NCBI GenBank assembly: GCA_000333815.1
Contig: CAPI01000046.1
Coordinates: 1 to 64,000, forward strand
Origin: [Collinsella] massiliensis
Lineage (GTDB): Bacteria > Actinomycetota > Coriobacteriia > Coriobacteriales > Coriobacteriaceae
Reading direction: 5' to 3'
Length of the DNA: 64,000 nt
Below are positions 17,686-26,746 of this stretch, one piece after another. The notes below the pieces were generated by a model. It did not search any database and was not told where the DNA came from. It saw only the letters and a list, made by a program, of their open reading frames with translations. Both the position numbers and the translations under genes were made by a program. Every line of letters begins with the position of its first letter. Position 1 is the stretch's first letter.

Positions 17686-19641
17686 GCGCGCGGGGTTCGG
17701 GCGCGTGGGGCGGATGAGGCACTTCGGACCAAAGCCAATAAGATCGGTGCGTCCGGCCTTCTGTAGAGCTTCGCGCACCAGATCGTAGTTCTCGGGTTTG
17801 CGATACTGAATAAGCGCGCGTTGGAGCGCCTTTTCGTGCGCGGTTTTCGGCACGTAGACGGGCTTCATGGTGCGCGGGTCGACGCCGGTGTAGTACATGC
17901 AGGTCGACATCGTGGACGGCGTGGGGTAGAAATCCTGCACCTGCTCGGGCATGTAGCCCATATCGCGCACGTATTCGGCAAGTTCCACGGCTTCCTTGAG
18001 CGTGCTGCCGGGATGACTCGACATGAGGTAGGGCACGAGGTACTGCTTCTTGCCGAGCTGCTTGTTCATGCGGCGGTACTCGTCCACGAAGCGGTCGTAC
18101 ACGGCGCGGCTCGGCTTGCCCATGACGGAGAGCACGGCGTCGCTCACGTGCTCCGGCGCCACCTTGAGCTGGCCGGAGACGTGGTGTTCGCAGAGCTCGC
18201 GCAGGAACGTCTGCTTGGGGTCTGGGTCGGCCAGCAGGTAGTCGAAGCGGATGCCGCTGCGCACGAAGACCTTCTTCACGCCGGGAAGCGCGCGCAGCTC
18301 GCGCAGCAGCCGCACGTAATCCTCGTGGCTCACGTCCATCTGCCGGCACACGCTCGGCCAGAGGCAGCGCTTGCGCACGCAGGCGCCGCGCGTGAGCTGC
18401 TTCTTGCACGCAGGCTGGCGGAAGTTCGCGGTGGGGCCGCCCACGTCGTTGATGTAGCCCTTGAAGTCCGGTTCCTCGGTGATGCGCCGCGCCTCGGCGA
18501 TGAGGCTCTCGTGGCTGCGCGCCTGCACGATGCGCCCCTGGTGGAACGTGAGCGCGCAGAAGCTGCACTCGCCGAAGCACCCGCGGTTCGAGATGAGCGA
18601 CATCTTCACCTCTTTGAGCGCGGGCACGCCGCCGTCGGCCTCGTAATCCGGGTGGTAGCAGCGGGTGTAGGGGAGGTCGTAGGCCTCGTCGAACTCGGCT
18701 TGGCTGAGCGGTTTCGCCGGCGGGTTCTGCACCACGTAGACGCCGTGCGGGTAGGGCTCGACCAGGCGATGCCCGCTGAAGGGGTCCATGTTCTCGTACT
18801 GCACGTTGAAGCTGCGCGCGTAGGTGAGGCGGTCGACTTCGAGCTCGTCCCAGCTGGGCAGCGTGACGGCGTCGTACACGCCGTCGATCGAGCGCGTGCG
18901 GTACACGGTGCCGTCGATGTAGGTGACCTGGTCGATGGGCAGGCCGGCGTCGAGCGCCTCGGCGAGCTCCACGACCGGCCGCTCGCCCATGCCGTAGATG
19001 ATGAGGTCCGCGCCGGAATCGAGCAGCACGGAGCGCTTGAGCTTGTCCTGCCAGTAGTCGTAGTGGGCGAGGCGGCGCAGGCTCGCCTCGATGCCGCCCA
19101 GGATGATGGGTGTGTCCTTGAACGTGCGGCGGATGAGGTTGCCGTAGACGATGGTCGCGTGGTCGGGCCGCGCGCCCATGCGCCCGCCCGGCGTGTAGGC
19201 GTCGGTGCGGCGGCGGTGCTTGCTCACGCTGTAGTGGTTCACCATGGAGTCCATGTTGCCGGCCGAGACGAGGAAGGCCAGCCGCGGCTCACCGAGCGCG
19301 GCGATGCTCGCGGGGTCGCGCCAGTCGGGCTGGGCGATGAAGCCCACCTTGTAGCCATGCGACTCGAGCAGCCGGCAGATGATCGCCGCGCCGAAGGAGG
19401 GATGGTCCACGTAGGCGTCGCCGCAGATGTAGACGAAGTCGCACTGCTCCCAACCGCGGGCGTCCATGTCCGCGCGCGTGGTGGGCAGGAAATCCGCGCG
19501 CGTGAGGCCGAGCGCCGTGGGACCCGCCGGGTCGCGGTGGGCGCGCGCGGGCGCGGTGCGGCGCGGGGAGGCGGGGGCGGACTTTTCGTGACGGTCGGTT
19601 CGCTGCGGATGACGTCGTGCGCTCATGCGGCTCAATCCCAT
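17524..19641 (-). CDS. ygiQ: YgiQ-family radical SAM protein
   Basis: This 705-aa cytosolic radical-SAM protein of unknown reaction has the YgiQ N-terminal domain (CDFVYICGDAYVDHPSFG, VGFIAQPDW, IILGGIEASLRRLAHYDYW) and the cluster motif CFGECSFC near residue 353. The C-terminal tail is a basic Gly/Arg/Asn-rich segment typical of the family, but here part is encoded by a palindromic repeat, and the stop overlaps a second copy. The start at 19641 has only a weak RBS; an in-frame ATG at 19626 is an alternative. Confidence 0.9.
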   Translation of the reverse strand: MGLSRMSARRHPQRTDRHEKSAPASPRRTAPARAHRDPAGPTALGLTRADFLPTTRADMDARGWEQCDFVYICGDAYVDHPSFGAAIICRLLESHGYKVGFIAQPDWRDPASIAALGEPRLAFLVSAGNMDSMVNHYSVSKHRRRTDAYTPGGRMGARPDHATIVYGNLIRRTFKDTPIILGGIEASLRRLAHYDYWQDKLKRSVLLDSGADLIIYGMGERPVVELAEALDAGLPIDQVTYIDGTVYRTRSIDGVYDAVTLPSWDELEVDRLTYARSFNVQYENMDPFSGHRLVEPYPHGVYVVQNPPAKPLSQAEFDEAYDLPYTRCYHPDYEADGGVPALKEVKMSLISNRGCFGECSFCALTFHQGRIVQARSHESLIAEARRITEEPDFKGYINDVGGPTANFRQPACKKQLTRGACVRKRCLWPSVCRQMDVSHEDYVRLLRELRALPGVKKVFVRSGIRFDYLLADPDPKQTFLRELCEHHVSGQLKVAPEHVSDAVLSVMGKPSRAVYDRFVDEYRRMNKQLGKKQYLVPYLMSSHPGSTLKEAVELAEYVRDMGYMPEQVQDFYPTPSTMSTCMYYTGVDPRTMKPVYVPKTAHEKALQRALIQYRKPENYDLVREALQKAGRTDLIGFGPKCLIRPTRPNPARSGTQRPGAKVSPGKRSSGNGGKPQRGSGKRGGNAHGRNRAGQGREANRGGHRS

Positions 19642-19760
19642 CTTCGTGTGATACTTGGTTCTGTCTTATGATAAGCAACTCGTCCAGGGAGCGTGCCGTT
19701 TTGAACTGTGTGGTCCAAAACGCCCTCACCCCTCATGACGTACCCAATGCGCCGGTGCGA

Positions 19761-20654
19761 TTACAGGAGAAGTTCGCGCATCACGGCACCGTATGTCTCT
19801 TTGATGCGAATCGCAAGCGCTTCCGCATATCTCGGGCGACCGAGGGTGGCATCGTACGAGGATCTAGGGATGAACCGCTGCATCTGCTGTGCGAATTCAT
19901 GTGATGTCGCAAGCGCCGCAGCGCGTTTCCCTCCGGACGCTAAAAGCTCCGGTAGCTGCTGCACGCATCCGTAATCGCTATGTTTGAGCTTCACCATGCG
20001 AGCGACCTCGTCAACATGCCAACTACGGTTTCCGATAATCCACGGGATATCCCAGAGGTCGCGATAGCGCGGCGTTTGCGATGAGTTGGCGAATGAGATG
20101 AGCTTGTCGGCGAGAATCTCATCTGTGCTTTGACAGCGTACGAGCATGTTTGCGAACGATTGGGGCAGTTCGGGGTAGTTGATTGATAGAAAGCGAGGGG
20201 CGGCATCGTAGGACGGGATCCGGGCAATCTCGATTTTGATGCGCTGAGAGGGAAGGTCGGGACGCTCGGGAGCGGTGTCGACGATGACCTGCCAGCGCTT
20301 CAGCGAGCCTCCTCCGTCGAATGCCTTGATGGACGTAGGCTCTTTAACGCGAATGCCGAGGTGATACTGCGCGTCGAGGGCGCGCGACAGCACGTTGGCA
20401 AAGCCCGCGAGGTCAACCGCATCAAGCTCTTCTGCGGTGGTGAAGTCCAGGTCTTCGCTGTATCTCACGTTGCCGTAGCACAGCCTCAGGCAGGTGCCCC
20501 CCTGGAACACGAGCCGTCCCAGCCATTCGGAAGCGTCGAGTGCGGCGAGGATGTCGTAGTGCAGGAGCTCCTTCTCCACAACGGGAAGGAGACTCGTAAG
20601 GTGGTGCCGCTGCGCGACCGCGCGAGCGAACTCTGAAAAGGTTTTACTGCTCAT
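19761..20654 (-). CDS. abiEii: AbiEii/AbiGii-family nucleotidyltransferase toxin
   Basis: This 297-aa protein is the toxin of an AbiE-type abortive-infection/type IV toxin-antitoxin pair. The nucleotidyltransferase signature is FQGGTCLRLCYGNVRYSEDL (Gly-Gly then Asp-x-Asp in SEDLDF), with a later DEILADKLISFAN helix typical of the family. ATG 20654 follows GGAGGAG and overlaps the AbiEi stop by 11 bases, replacing an upstream TTG. By family knowledge it would inhibit growth on phage infection, possibly by modifying tRNA; that activity is not visible here. Confidence 0.85.
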   Translation of the reverse strand: MSSKTFSEFARAVAQRHHLTSLLPVVEKELLHYDILAALDASEWLGRLVFQGGTCLRLCYGNVRYSEDLDFTTAEELDAVDLAGFANVLSRALDAQYHLGIRVKEPTSIKAFDGGGSLKRWQVIVDTAPERPDLPSQRIKIEIARIPSYDAAPRFLSINYPELPQSFANMLVRCQSTDEILADKLISFANSSQTPRYRDLWDIPWIIGNRSWHVDEVARMVKLKHSDYGCVQQLPELLASGGKRAAALATSHEFAQQMQRFIPRSSYDATLGRPRYAEALAIRIKETYGAVMRELLL

Positions 20655-21180
20655 CCGCAAGCTCCTCCCAGATAATGAGGTCGAGTGAACGGCGCGCTCG
20701 TTTGAGGCCGGCGACGGTATATTGTTTCGTGGCCAGCTTCAGGGGGCTATCGGGAACCTCGATTGTATTCGCCGTGATCTCGAAGGCATCTGCCTTCGTG
20801 TGAATATACTCAATGGAGCCAAACGGCGTGCAGAAAAGTCCTTCCCGGCCCGAGGTCACTACCGTAAGGCGGTCGACGGGAATCTGTGAGATGATGCCCC
20901 AACGCGAGGCGGCGCTTTCCATTCCGATGAAGCAGATGCAGCCGAAGCGCAGCAGCGCCGCAATTTCCTCAATCGGCTGGTATCTGGTTGGAGCGGTCGT
21001 GGGGTGCCAGTACAGGTCGCGTGCAATGCGTTCGATGACACGGGCGTCTATCAGGCGCCTGATGCTGCTCCTGAGCTTCTCGCCCCGCTCATCGAGGAGC
21101 AATCCGATATCTCGAGAACGATACGCATTTTTGACCTGTTCGAGCTTGCTGAAACGCTGCTGTGCTTCTAAAAGCTTCAT
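20644..21180 (-). CDS. abiEi: AbiEi-like antitoxin/transcriptional regulator
   Basis: This 178-aa protein has an N-terminal winged-helix region (RGEKLRSSIRRLIDARVIER) and a C-terminal domain ending KLATKQYTVAGLKRARRSL, as in AbiEi regulators that repress their own operon and neutralise AbiEii. GGAGGACGAG precedes the ATG. The upstream region holds ATACAG (about 21193) and CTGTAT (about 21231) as an inverted pair, a possible binding site. Gene order and 11-base overlap with abiEii are typical. Confidence 0.8.
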   Translation of the reverse strand: MKLLEAQQRFSKLEQVKNAYRSRDIGLLLDERGEKLRSSIRRLIDARVIERIARDLYWHPTTAPTRYQPIEEIAALLRFGCICFIGMESAASRWGIISQIPVDRLTVVTSGREGLFCTPFGSIEYIHTKADAFEITANTIEVPDSPLKLATKQYTVAGLKRARRSLDLIIWEELADEQ

Positions 21181-21367
21181 CTCGTCCTCCTACTCATGCA
21201 GTATACAGTAATCGGCTATATTTGGCTTGTTTCTGTATGGCTAATAGCGGAATCGGCGCGTTGCGGGCATGTTCTCGGGTGAGCGAGCAAGACCGCTTAC
21301 ATTGAGGCCTGACGGTGTGGATGCATGCCTGCGCGCTGACTGAGCCTCGAATCACCCGACGGGAGTT

Positions 21368-21376
21368 TGCTATACT
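21368..21376 (+). promoter_or_regulatory. Extended -10 promoter for the SMR gene
   Basis: TGC-TATACT forms a good extended -10, leaving a leader of about 90 bases before the start. I looked for a guanidine riboswitch in the leader because the product resembles guanidinium exporters. I could not recognise one. Confidence 0.5.
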
Positions 21377-21469
21377 GATTCCGGCCCAAAGGCCCCTGAC
21401 GATGGCAGCCGTACCAGGATCGCAAAGACGGCGCATCGATGCGCGGCATGCGCGCGGAAAGGGGTCCGT

Positions 21470-21793
21470 ATGGATTGGCTTGTTCTGGTTGCGTCCGGTG
21501 CGATGGAGGCCGTGTGGGCGCTCGCGCTCGACCGGGCGGAGGGTTTCACGAAGCCGCTGCCGACGATCATCTTCCTCGCTGCGCTCGCTGTGAGCATGCT
21601 GGGCTTGAGCCATGCCGTGAAGAGCATTCCCATTGGGACGGCGTATGCCGTGTGGGTGGGCATCGGTGCGGCGGTCACCGTCGGCTACAGCATGATCACC
21701 GGCGCCGAGGCCGCATCTCCGGCTAAGATCGCACTGCTCGTGGGCCTCGTCGCCTGCGTGGTCGGGCTCAAACTGGTCGGTGACGCGCATTAG
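21470..21793 (+). CDS. Small multidrug resistance (SMR) exporter, SugE/Gdx-like
   Basis: This 107-aa inner-membrane protein has four hydrophobic helices and the essential glutamate Glu13 in SGAMEAVWALAL. The signature AEGFTKPLPT and the third helix IPIGTAYAVWVGIGA fit the SugE/Gdx branch, which exports guanidinium with proton antiport, better than EmrE. It is a single gene, so a homodimer of dual topology is expected. GAAAGGGG precedes ATG 21470. Substrate assignment is inferred. Confidence 0.85.
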   Translation: MDWLVLVASGAMEAVWALALDRAEGFTKPLPTIIFLAALAVSMLGLSHAVKSIPIGTAYAVWVGIGAAVTVGYSMITGAEAASPAKIALLVGLVACVVGLKLVGDAH

Positions 21794-21982
21794 GGGAGGC
21801 GCGGGGCGAGCTTGCCCGTTCTCCGCAACACTGCCCGATAGGGACGCATGTATCGTGGTGTTTTATCCCTTCCGCGCATCGCGCGGGCGCGCTTCCGGCG
21901 TATAGTTTTCCTCGTAGAACCGTTGCTCGGCACGGCACGCCACACGCTGCCGCGTGCTGCCCGAGGGAAAGGCTGGGACGCG

Positions 21983-23152
21983 ATGGACACCAAGGAGCTG
22001 GCACTTCAGAAGCACGCGGAGTGGCGCGGCAAGATCGAGGTCGTGAACCGCGTTCCGCTCGAGACGCGCGAAGACCTCTCGGTCGCCTACACGCCGGGGG
22101 TCGCGGCGCCGTGCCTCGAGATCGCGCGCGACCCGGATCTCTCGTACACCTACACGCGCCGGGGGAACCTCGTCGCGATCGTCACCGACGGGTCGGCGGT
22201 GCTCGGCCTGGGCAACATCGGCGGCGTGGCGGGCATGCCCGTCATGGAGGGGAAGTGCGCGCTGTTCAAGGCGTTCGCCGACGTTGATGCCTTCCCGCTG
22301 TGCATCGACTCGACCGACGTCGACGTCATCGTGGACACCATCGTGCACATCGCCGGCAGCTTCGGTGGCATCAACCTCGAGGACATCGCCGCGCCGCGCT
22401 GCTTCGAGGTTGAGCGCCGCTTGAAGGAGCGCATCGACATCCCCGTGTTCCACGACGACCAGCACGGCACGGCGGTCGCGGTGTGCGCCGCGCTCATCAA
22501 CGCATGCCGCGCGGTGGGGAAGCGCATCGAGGACGTGCGCGTGGTGTTCTCGGGCGCGGGCGCGGCCGGCATCTCCATCGCGCGCCTCATGCTGCGGCTG
22601 GGCGTGCGCGACATCGTGCTGTGCGACATCGACGGCGCGCTGTACCCGGGCAAGGCGGGGATGAACCCCGCGCAGGTGGAGATGGCTGCGCGCACGAACC
22701 CCCGGCGGGTGACGGGGAGCCTCGCCGACGCGCTCGCGGGCGCGGATGTGTTCGTGGGCGTTTCCGTGGCGGGCGTGGTATCGCAGGATATGGTGCGCTC
22801 CATGGCGCCCGGGGCGGTCGTCTTCTCGCTGGCGAACCCGGTGCCGGAAATCATGCCCGATGAGGCGCTCGCCGCGGGCGCGGCCATCGCGGCGTCTGGC
22901 CGCTCGGACTACCCGAACCAGATCAACAACGTGCTCGTGTTCCCCGGAGTGTTCCGCGGGGCGCTCGACGTGCGGGCGCGCGACATCACGGAGGGTATGA
23001 TGCTCGCTGCCGCGCATGCCATCGCGGGGCTCGTGGGCGATGACCTCGCGCCGGACTACATCATCCCGTCGCCCTTCGACGAGCGCGTGGCGCCCGCCGT
23101 GGCGGATGCCGTGGCCGAGGAGGCGCGCGCGGAGGGCCTTGGGCGGGCATAG
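21983..23152 (+). CDS. NAD(P)-dependent malic enzyme (short form)
   Basis: This 389-aa enzyme oxidatively decarboxylates malate to pyruvate. Motifs include SVAYTPGVAAPCLEIA, ITRRGNL-like TYTRRGNLVAIVTDGSAVLGLG, the catalytic lysine region MEGKCALFKAFADVDAFPL, FHDDQHGTAVAV and the Rossmann fold FSGAGAAGISIARL. It lacks the C-terminal phosphotransacetylase-like domain of long malic enzymes. ATG 21983 matches the family N-terminus (LQKHAEWRGKIEV); earlier in-frame starts lack homology. A -10 TATAGT lies at 21901-21906. Confidence 0.93.
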   Translation: MDTKELALQKHAEWRGKIEVVNRVPLETREDLSVAYTPGVAAPCLEIARDPDLSYTYTRRGNLVAIVTDGSAVLGLGNIGGVAGMPVMEGKCALFKAFADVDAFPLCIDSTDVDVIVDTIVHIAGSFGGINLEDIAAPRCFEVERRLKERIDIPVFHDDQHGTAVAVCAALINACRAVGKRIEDVRVVFSGAGAAGISIARLMLRLGVRDIVLCDIDGALYPGKAGMNPAQVEMAARTNPRRVTGSLADALAGADVFVGVSVAGVVSQDMVRSMAPGAVVFSLANPVPEIMPDEALAAGAAIAASGRSDYPNQINNVLVFPGVFRGALDVRARDITEGMMLAAAHAIAGLVGDDLAPDYIIPSPFDERVAPAVADAVAEEARAEGLGRA

Positions 23153-23180
23153 GAAGCGGTTTTTGCATGGCGCCCGCCAA

Positions 23181-23382
23181 TTTCTGGTGGTGAAATTCAG
23201 ATATGCACGATACGGCGGCGCTGAGCGCCTAATTATGCCGAACGAAATGGCGCCGCCTCGAATCTGGCGAAGCGAATCCTGCGGTTTTGTTGCTCTCGGC
23301 GCGCACGGCGGTCGGTTGTAGCCGCTAATGGAAGCACCGACGGGCCGTCCAATCGCGCATATCTGAATTCCATCACCAGAAA
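23181..23382. repeat. 202-bp element with 26-bp inverted termini (AATTCAGATATGC family)
   Basis: The left end TTTCTGGTGGTGAAATTCAG continues into ATATGC, and the right end is its complement with two differences. The interior has no credible ORF but contains AATCCTGCGGTTTTGTTGC, similar to a stretch in the 58014-58188 element. It occupies the 384-base gap between malic enzyme and the RelE toxin. The size, termini and lack of coding resemble a miniature non-autonomous element. Confidence 0.8.
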
Positions 23383-23536
23383 AGACGCGCATGCGATTAA
23401 AAATCGCGACCGATTACCCGCCAGCATCCTAGTGAGGTGCAATTTGCGCCGCAATGCCACGCAAACGGAGGCGCTACGTTCGGCCGCGGCGCGGCGACGC
23501 CCGAATACAGCGCATCGCGCCAAGCGACGAGCTGTT

Positions 23537-23866
23537 CTATTCTTCAGACCCCGCTGCCGCGATGAGCGAGGCATAGTCTCGGAGGGTGGAGAAGATGCGG
23601 TTCACGATGACGAGTTCTTCATCATGGAAGGAATACAGCAGCACGTACCGTTTGATGAAGCACGTCCGCAGGTTGCGCGCCGCGCATGAGAGTTGGCTCG
23701 AGATGGCATAGAGCTTTGGATTGTGTGAGATGCGGTCGACTGCCTCCGCAAACGCTGTCAAATGTTCGCGCGCGGCTTGCGGGCTCGCGAGGGTCACTGC
23801 GATATATTCGATGATATCCTCGAGGTCCTGACGAGCGCGGTCTGTCCAAACGACCCTACAAGCCAT
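23537..23866 (-). CDS. RelE/ParE-family toxin
   Basis: This 109-aa protein matches the RelE/ParE fold: N-terminal VVWTDRARQDLEDIIEYIA, then the C-terminal strands NLRTCFIKRYVLLYSF and LVIVNRIFSTLRDYASL. RelE-type members cleave mRNA on the ribosome while ParE-type members poison gyrase; the sequence does not decide between these. It overlaps its antitoxin gene by 11 bases. Confidence 0.85.
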   Translation of the reverse strand: MACRVVWTDRARQDLEDIIEYIAVTLASPQAAREHLTAFAEAVDRISHNPKLYAISSQLSCAARNLRTCFIKRYVLLYSFHDEELVIVNRIFSTLRDYASLIAAAGSEE

Positions 23867-24125
23867 ACTTTGCTCGAATCACTTCAATGCCCGCACTCAT
23901 ATCGGATATCCTGCCGGCGCGAATATCCCGATCCGCTTCTTGGAGGAGCCGTTCGAGGTGCTCCGCGGGCGTTTCGCGGCGAAACTCACGAAATAGGTTT
24001 GCGTCGATGACGACGAACTGCTCGTAGCCGTTTTTTGTAACGATGACGGGTTCGCCTGCTTGGGCAACCTTTTTGGAAAATGCGGCGCTATCTTTGAGCT
24101 CGCTGATCGGAACACATGTGGCCAT
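23856..24125 (-). CDS. Phd/YefM-family antitoxin
   Basis: This 89-aa protein begins with the Phd/YefM DNA-binding motif (PISELKDSAAFSKKVAQAGE, PVIVTKNGYEQFVVID), followed by a flexible acidic/basic C-terminus that should block the toxin. AAGGAGG precedes the ATG. The promoter just upstream is covered by a palindrome, consistent with autorepression. Confidence 0.88.
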   Translation of the reverse strand: MATCVPISELKDSAAFSKKVAQAGEPVIVTKNGYEQFVVIDANLFREFRRETPAEHLERLLQEADRDIRAGRISDMSAGIEVIRAKYGL

Positions 24126-24139
24126 AATTACCTCCTTAT

Positions 24140-24160
24140 TATGGGTGAATTATACCCATA
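24140..24160 (-). promoter_or_regulatory. Operator and -10 of the Phd/RelE operon
   Basis: TATGGGT and ACCCATA form a 7-bp inverted pair around a 7-base centre. On the minus strand the sequence GGGTATAATTCACCC places a perfect TATAAT inside the palindrome, so antitoxin binding would occlude the promoter. Confidence 0.65.
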
Positions 24161-24286
24161 CATGCAGCGACCAGCAACGTAACCCAGCCGTGTCCGCCTG
24201 GAGGCGCGATGAGTTACGCCACTGCGCCATGTGACTCGAAGCGATTCGCCCCGAGACGATCCCGGTCCGCCGCCTTCGCGCACCTG

Positions 24287-25168
24287 CTACAGGTACTCGA
24301 TCTGCGCTCCGGCGTTGTCGCAGGTGAGGATATGCGTCTCGCACTCGGGGAACTGCTCGCGCAGGCGCACCTGTAAAAACTTCGCCACGATGGTGTCGTC
24401 GGTCACCGCCATGAGCGTGGAGCCCGAGCCGGAGATCCACAGCGTCTTGGCCCCGCCCTCGAGGCAGGTCGCGCGGATGGCATCGTAGTCGGGGATGAGC
24501 GCGCGGCGGTACGGCTCCTGCAGGCGGTCGTCGTTCGCGGCGGCGATGAGGTCGGTGTCCCCGGTCTCGAGCCCGCGCGTGAGCCCAGCGACGCGCCCCA
24601 TCTGCCACACGGCGGTGGAGAGCGGCACCTCCTGCGGCACGACCTTGCGCGCCTCGCTCGTGTGCACCTCGTACGGCGGGATGATGGTGACGAAGCGCAG
24701 GCGGTCGCTCACGGCGTAGCGCAGGCAGCGCGGCAGCTCGCCGGTGGGGGTGAACGAGCAGACGGCGGCGCCGAGCAGCGCAGGCGCGACGTTGTCCGGG
24801 TGCCCCTCCATCTGCGCGGCGAGCGCCACGAGCTCGTCGCGCGTCACGGCGCGGCGGGTGAGGGCGGCGGCCCCCATGATGCCCGCGACGACGCAGGTCG
24901 AGCTCGAGCCCAGGCCGCGCGCGACGGGGATTTGCGTGTCGATGTCGATGGAGATGGGGAACGGCTCCCTGCCCCACGCCTTGAGCGCTTGGACAAACGC
25001 CTGGTAGACCATGTTGTCTTCGTTCTGGAACTCCTCGGGGCAGCCGGTGATGGTGAGCGTGTCGGCATGGTCGAAGGTGAAGTGCGCGTAGAGCGACACC
25101 GCCATGCCGAGCGTGTCGTAGCCGATGCCCAGGTTCGCGCTCGTCGCCGGAACGGTTACCTTGATCAT
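24287..25168 (-). CDS. thrB: Homoserine kinase
   Basis: This 293-aa GHMP kinase phosphorylates L-homoserine for threonine synthesis. The N-terminus VTVPATSANLGIGYDTLGMA, the ATP-binding PVARGLGSSSTCVVAGI and the C-terminal ISGSGSTLMAV are diagnostic. It follows thrC by 69 bases on the same strand. The pathway partners lysC and asd are transcribed divergently just beyond thrC. Confidence 0.95.
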   Translation of the reverse strand: MIKVTVPATSANLGIGYDTLGMAVSLYAHFTFDHADTLTITGCPEEFQNEDNMVYQAFVQALKAWGREPFPISIDIDTQIPVARGLGSSSTCVVAGIMGAAALTRRAVTRDELVALAAQMEGHPDNVAPALLGAAVCSFTPTGELPRCLRYAVSDRLRFVTIIPPYEVHTSEARKVVPQEVPLSTAVWQMGRVAGLTRGLETGDTDLIAAANDDRLQEPYRRALIPDYDAIRATCLEGGAKTLWISGSGSTLMAVTDDTIVAKFLQVRLREQFPECETHILTCDNAGAQIEYL

Positions 25169-25237
25169 GCGTGATCGTCCTCCCTGTCTGCGAGTGATGA
25201 AAACATGCCGGGTGCTGTGAGCCGGGCGCCGCCGGGT

Positions 25238-26746
25238 CTACAGGTCGAGTGCTGCCCGCTCCACGAACGCGCCCATGTCGTCGACATCGACCACGTCGCC
25301 GTGCAGGATCGGTGCGCTCTGCAGGCTGGCGAGCTGCGCGGGCGGCATGGTGCCGGTCGCCTGGGCGAGCGTCTCCATGCAGGCGAAATCGTCTTCGGGA
25401 ACCGCGAGGTCGAGCGCCTCGGCCACGGCGCGCGGGAACTTGTACGGGCTCGCCGTGGAGAGCAGCACGCGGGCGCGGGCGCCGGGCGCGGCGGGCGTGC
25501 GCTCGAGCACGTGGTAGCCGCAGGCGGTGTGCGGGTCGATGAGGTAGCCATGGCCCTCCCAGCAGGAGCGGATGGCGTCGCTCACCTCGGCCTCGCTCGC
25601 CCAGCCGCAGCCGAACACCTCCTGGATGCGCGCGAGCAGGTCTGCCGGCACCTCGTAGCGGCCGGTCTCGGCGAGCTCTGCCATGAGCGCGGCCACGAGC
25701 TCGCAGTCGCCGTCACTCAGGTAGTAGAGCATGCGCTCGAGGTTCGACGAGATGAGGATGTCCATGCTGGGCGAGGTCGTGGTGAAGAACGGGCGGTTGC
25801 GGTCATAGACGCCCGTGGTGAGGAAGTCGTAGAGCACGTTGTTCGCGTCGCTCGCCACGATGAGCTTCGCCACGGGCAGCCCCAGGAGCTTGGCGTAGTA
25901 CCCGGCGAGCACGTCGCCGAAGTTGCCGGTGGGCACGCAGAACTCGACCTCGTCGCCCACCTCGATCGTGCCCGCGCGCAGCAGTTGCGCGTAGGCGGCG
26001 AAGTAGTAGACCACCTGCGGCACGAGGCGCCCCACGTTGATGGAGTTCGCGCTCGAAAGCGTCCAGCCCGCCGCGCCGAGGCGCTCCGCGAGCGCGCTAT
26101 CGGCGAAGATGCGCTTCACGGCGCTCTGCGTGTCGTCGAAGTTTCCGCGCACGGCGCAGACGGCCACGTTGCCGCCCGCCTGCGTGGTCATCTGCAGCTC
26201 CTGCACGTGGCTCACCTTGCCGGCGGGGTAGAAGACGGTGATGCCGCAGCCGGGAGCGTCGGCGAAGCCGGCGAGCGCCGCCTTGCCCGTGTCGCCCGAG
26301 GTCGCGGTGACGATCATCACGCGCCCGTCGCCGTCCGCGTCGCCCGCGCGCGCCATGAGCCGCGGCAGCATCTGCAGGGCGACGTCCTTGAAGGCGCTCG
26401 TGGGGCCATGGAAGAGCTCGAGTACGGAGACGGGTGAGTCAATTGAACCCGTCCCCAATGACTCAAGCGGGACGAGGGGCGTGACCTCGGGGCTCGCGAA
26501 GGTGCCCTCGTAGGCCTCGCGTACGCACGCGGCGATCTCGTCCGATGTGTAATCAGGTAGTAACAATTGCAGCACAGCCTGGGCGATCTCGCTGTACGAC
26601 ATCTCGGCAAGGCGGCTGACCTCGAATTTCTCCGCTCCCAGGGCGTCGCAGACGAAGAGCCCGCCATCCGGTGCGAGGCCTTCGCGAATCGCCTCCTTCG
26701 AGGTGCGGGAAATGGCTCGCGAACGTGTACTATGATACAAACTCAT
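25238..26746 (-). CDS. thrC: Threonine synthase, with an in-frame palindrome insertion
   Basis: This 502-aa PLP enzyme converts O-phosphohomoserine to threonine. The Schiff-base lysine is Lys120 in HGPTSAFKD, with TATSGDTGKAAL, SSANSINVGRLVPQ and VPTGNFGDVLAGYYAK downstream, as in the long (ThrC1/fungal-type) class. GAGGAGC lies 8 bases before ATG 26746; upstream in-frame ATGs are rejected. Residues about 95-105 (ESLGTGSIDSP) are encoded by a copy of the intergenic GGGGACGGGTTC palindrome and interrupt the usual PLV..(V)LELFHGPT connection without breaking the frame. Catalytic motifs are intact, so activity is expected to survive. Confidence 0.93.
   Translation of the reverse strand: MSLYHSTRSRAISRTSKEAIREGLAPDGGLFVCDALGAEKFEVSRLAEMSYSEIAQAVLQLLLPDYTSDEIAACVREAYEGTFASPEVTPLVPLESLGTGSIDSPVSVLELFHGPTSAFKDVALQMLPRLMARAGDADGDGRVMIVTATSGDTGKAALAGFADAPGCGITVFYPAGKVSHVQELQMTTQAGGNVAVCAVRGNFDDTQSAVKRIFADSALAERLGAAGWTLSSANSINVGRLVPQVVYYFAAYAQLLRAGTIEVGDEVEFCVPTGNFGDVLAGYYAKLLGLPVAKLIVASDANNVLYDFLTTGVYDRNRPFFTTTSPSMDILISSNLERMLYYLSDGDCELVAALMAELAETGRYEVPADLLARIQEVFGCGWASEAEVSDAIRSCWEGHGYLIDPHTACGYHVLERTPAAPGARARVLLSTASPYKFPRAVAEALDLAVPEDDFACMETLAQATGTMPPAQLASLQSAPILHGDVVDVDDMGAFVERAALDL
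26435..26465. repeat. GGGGACGGGTTC palindrome inside thrC
   Basis: On the coding strand, TGAGTCATTGGGGACGGGTT continues into CAATTGACTCA. It matches the left arm and centre of the intergenic copy at 2808-2838 almost base for base. The reading frame avoids the TGA contained in the repeat. Confidence 0.85.

Noticed and set aside
21377-21469. Guanidine riboswitch before the SMR exporter
   Set aside because: I could not find the conserved ykkC or paired ACGR-loop elements. A covariance-model scan would settle it.
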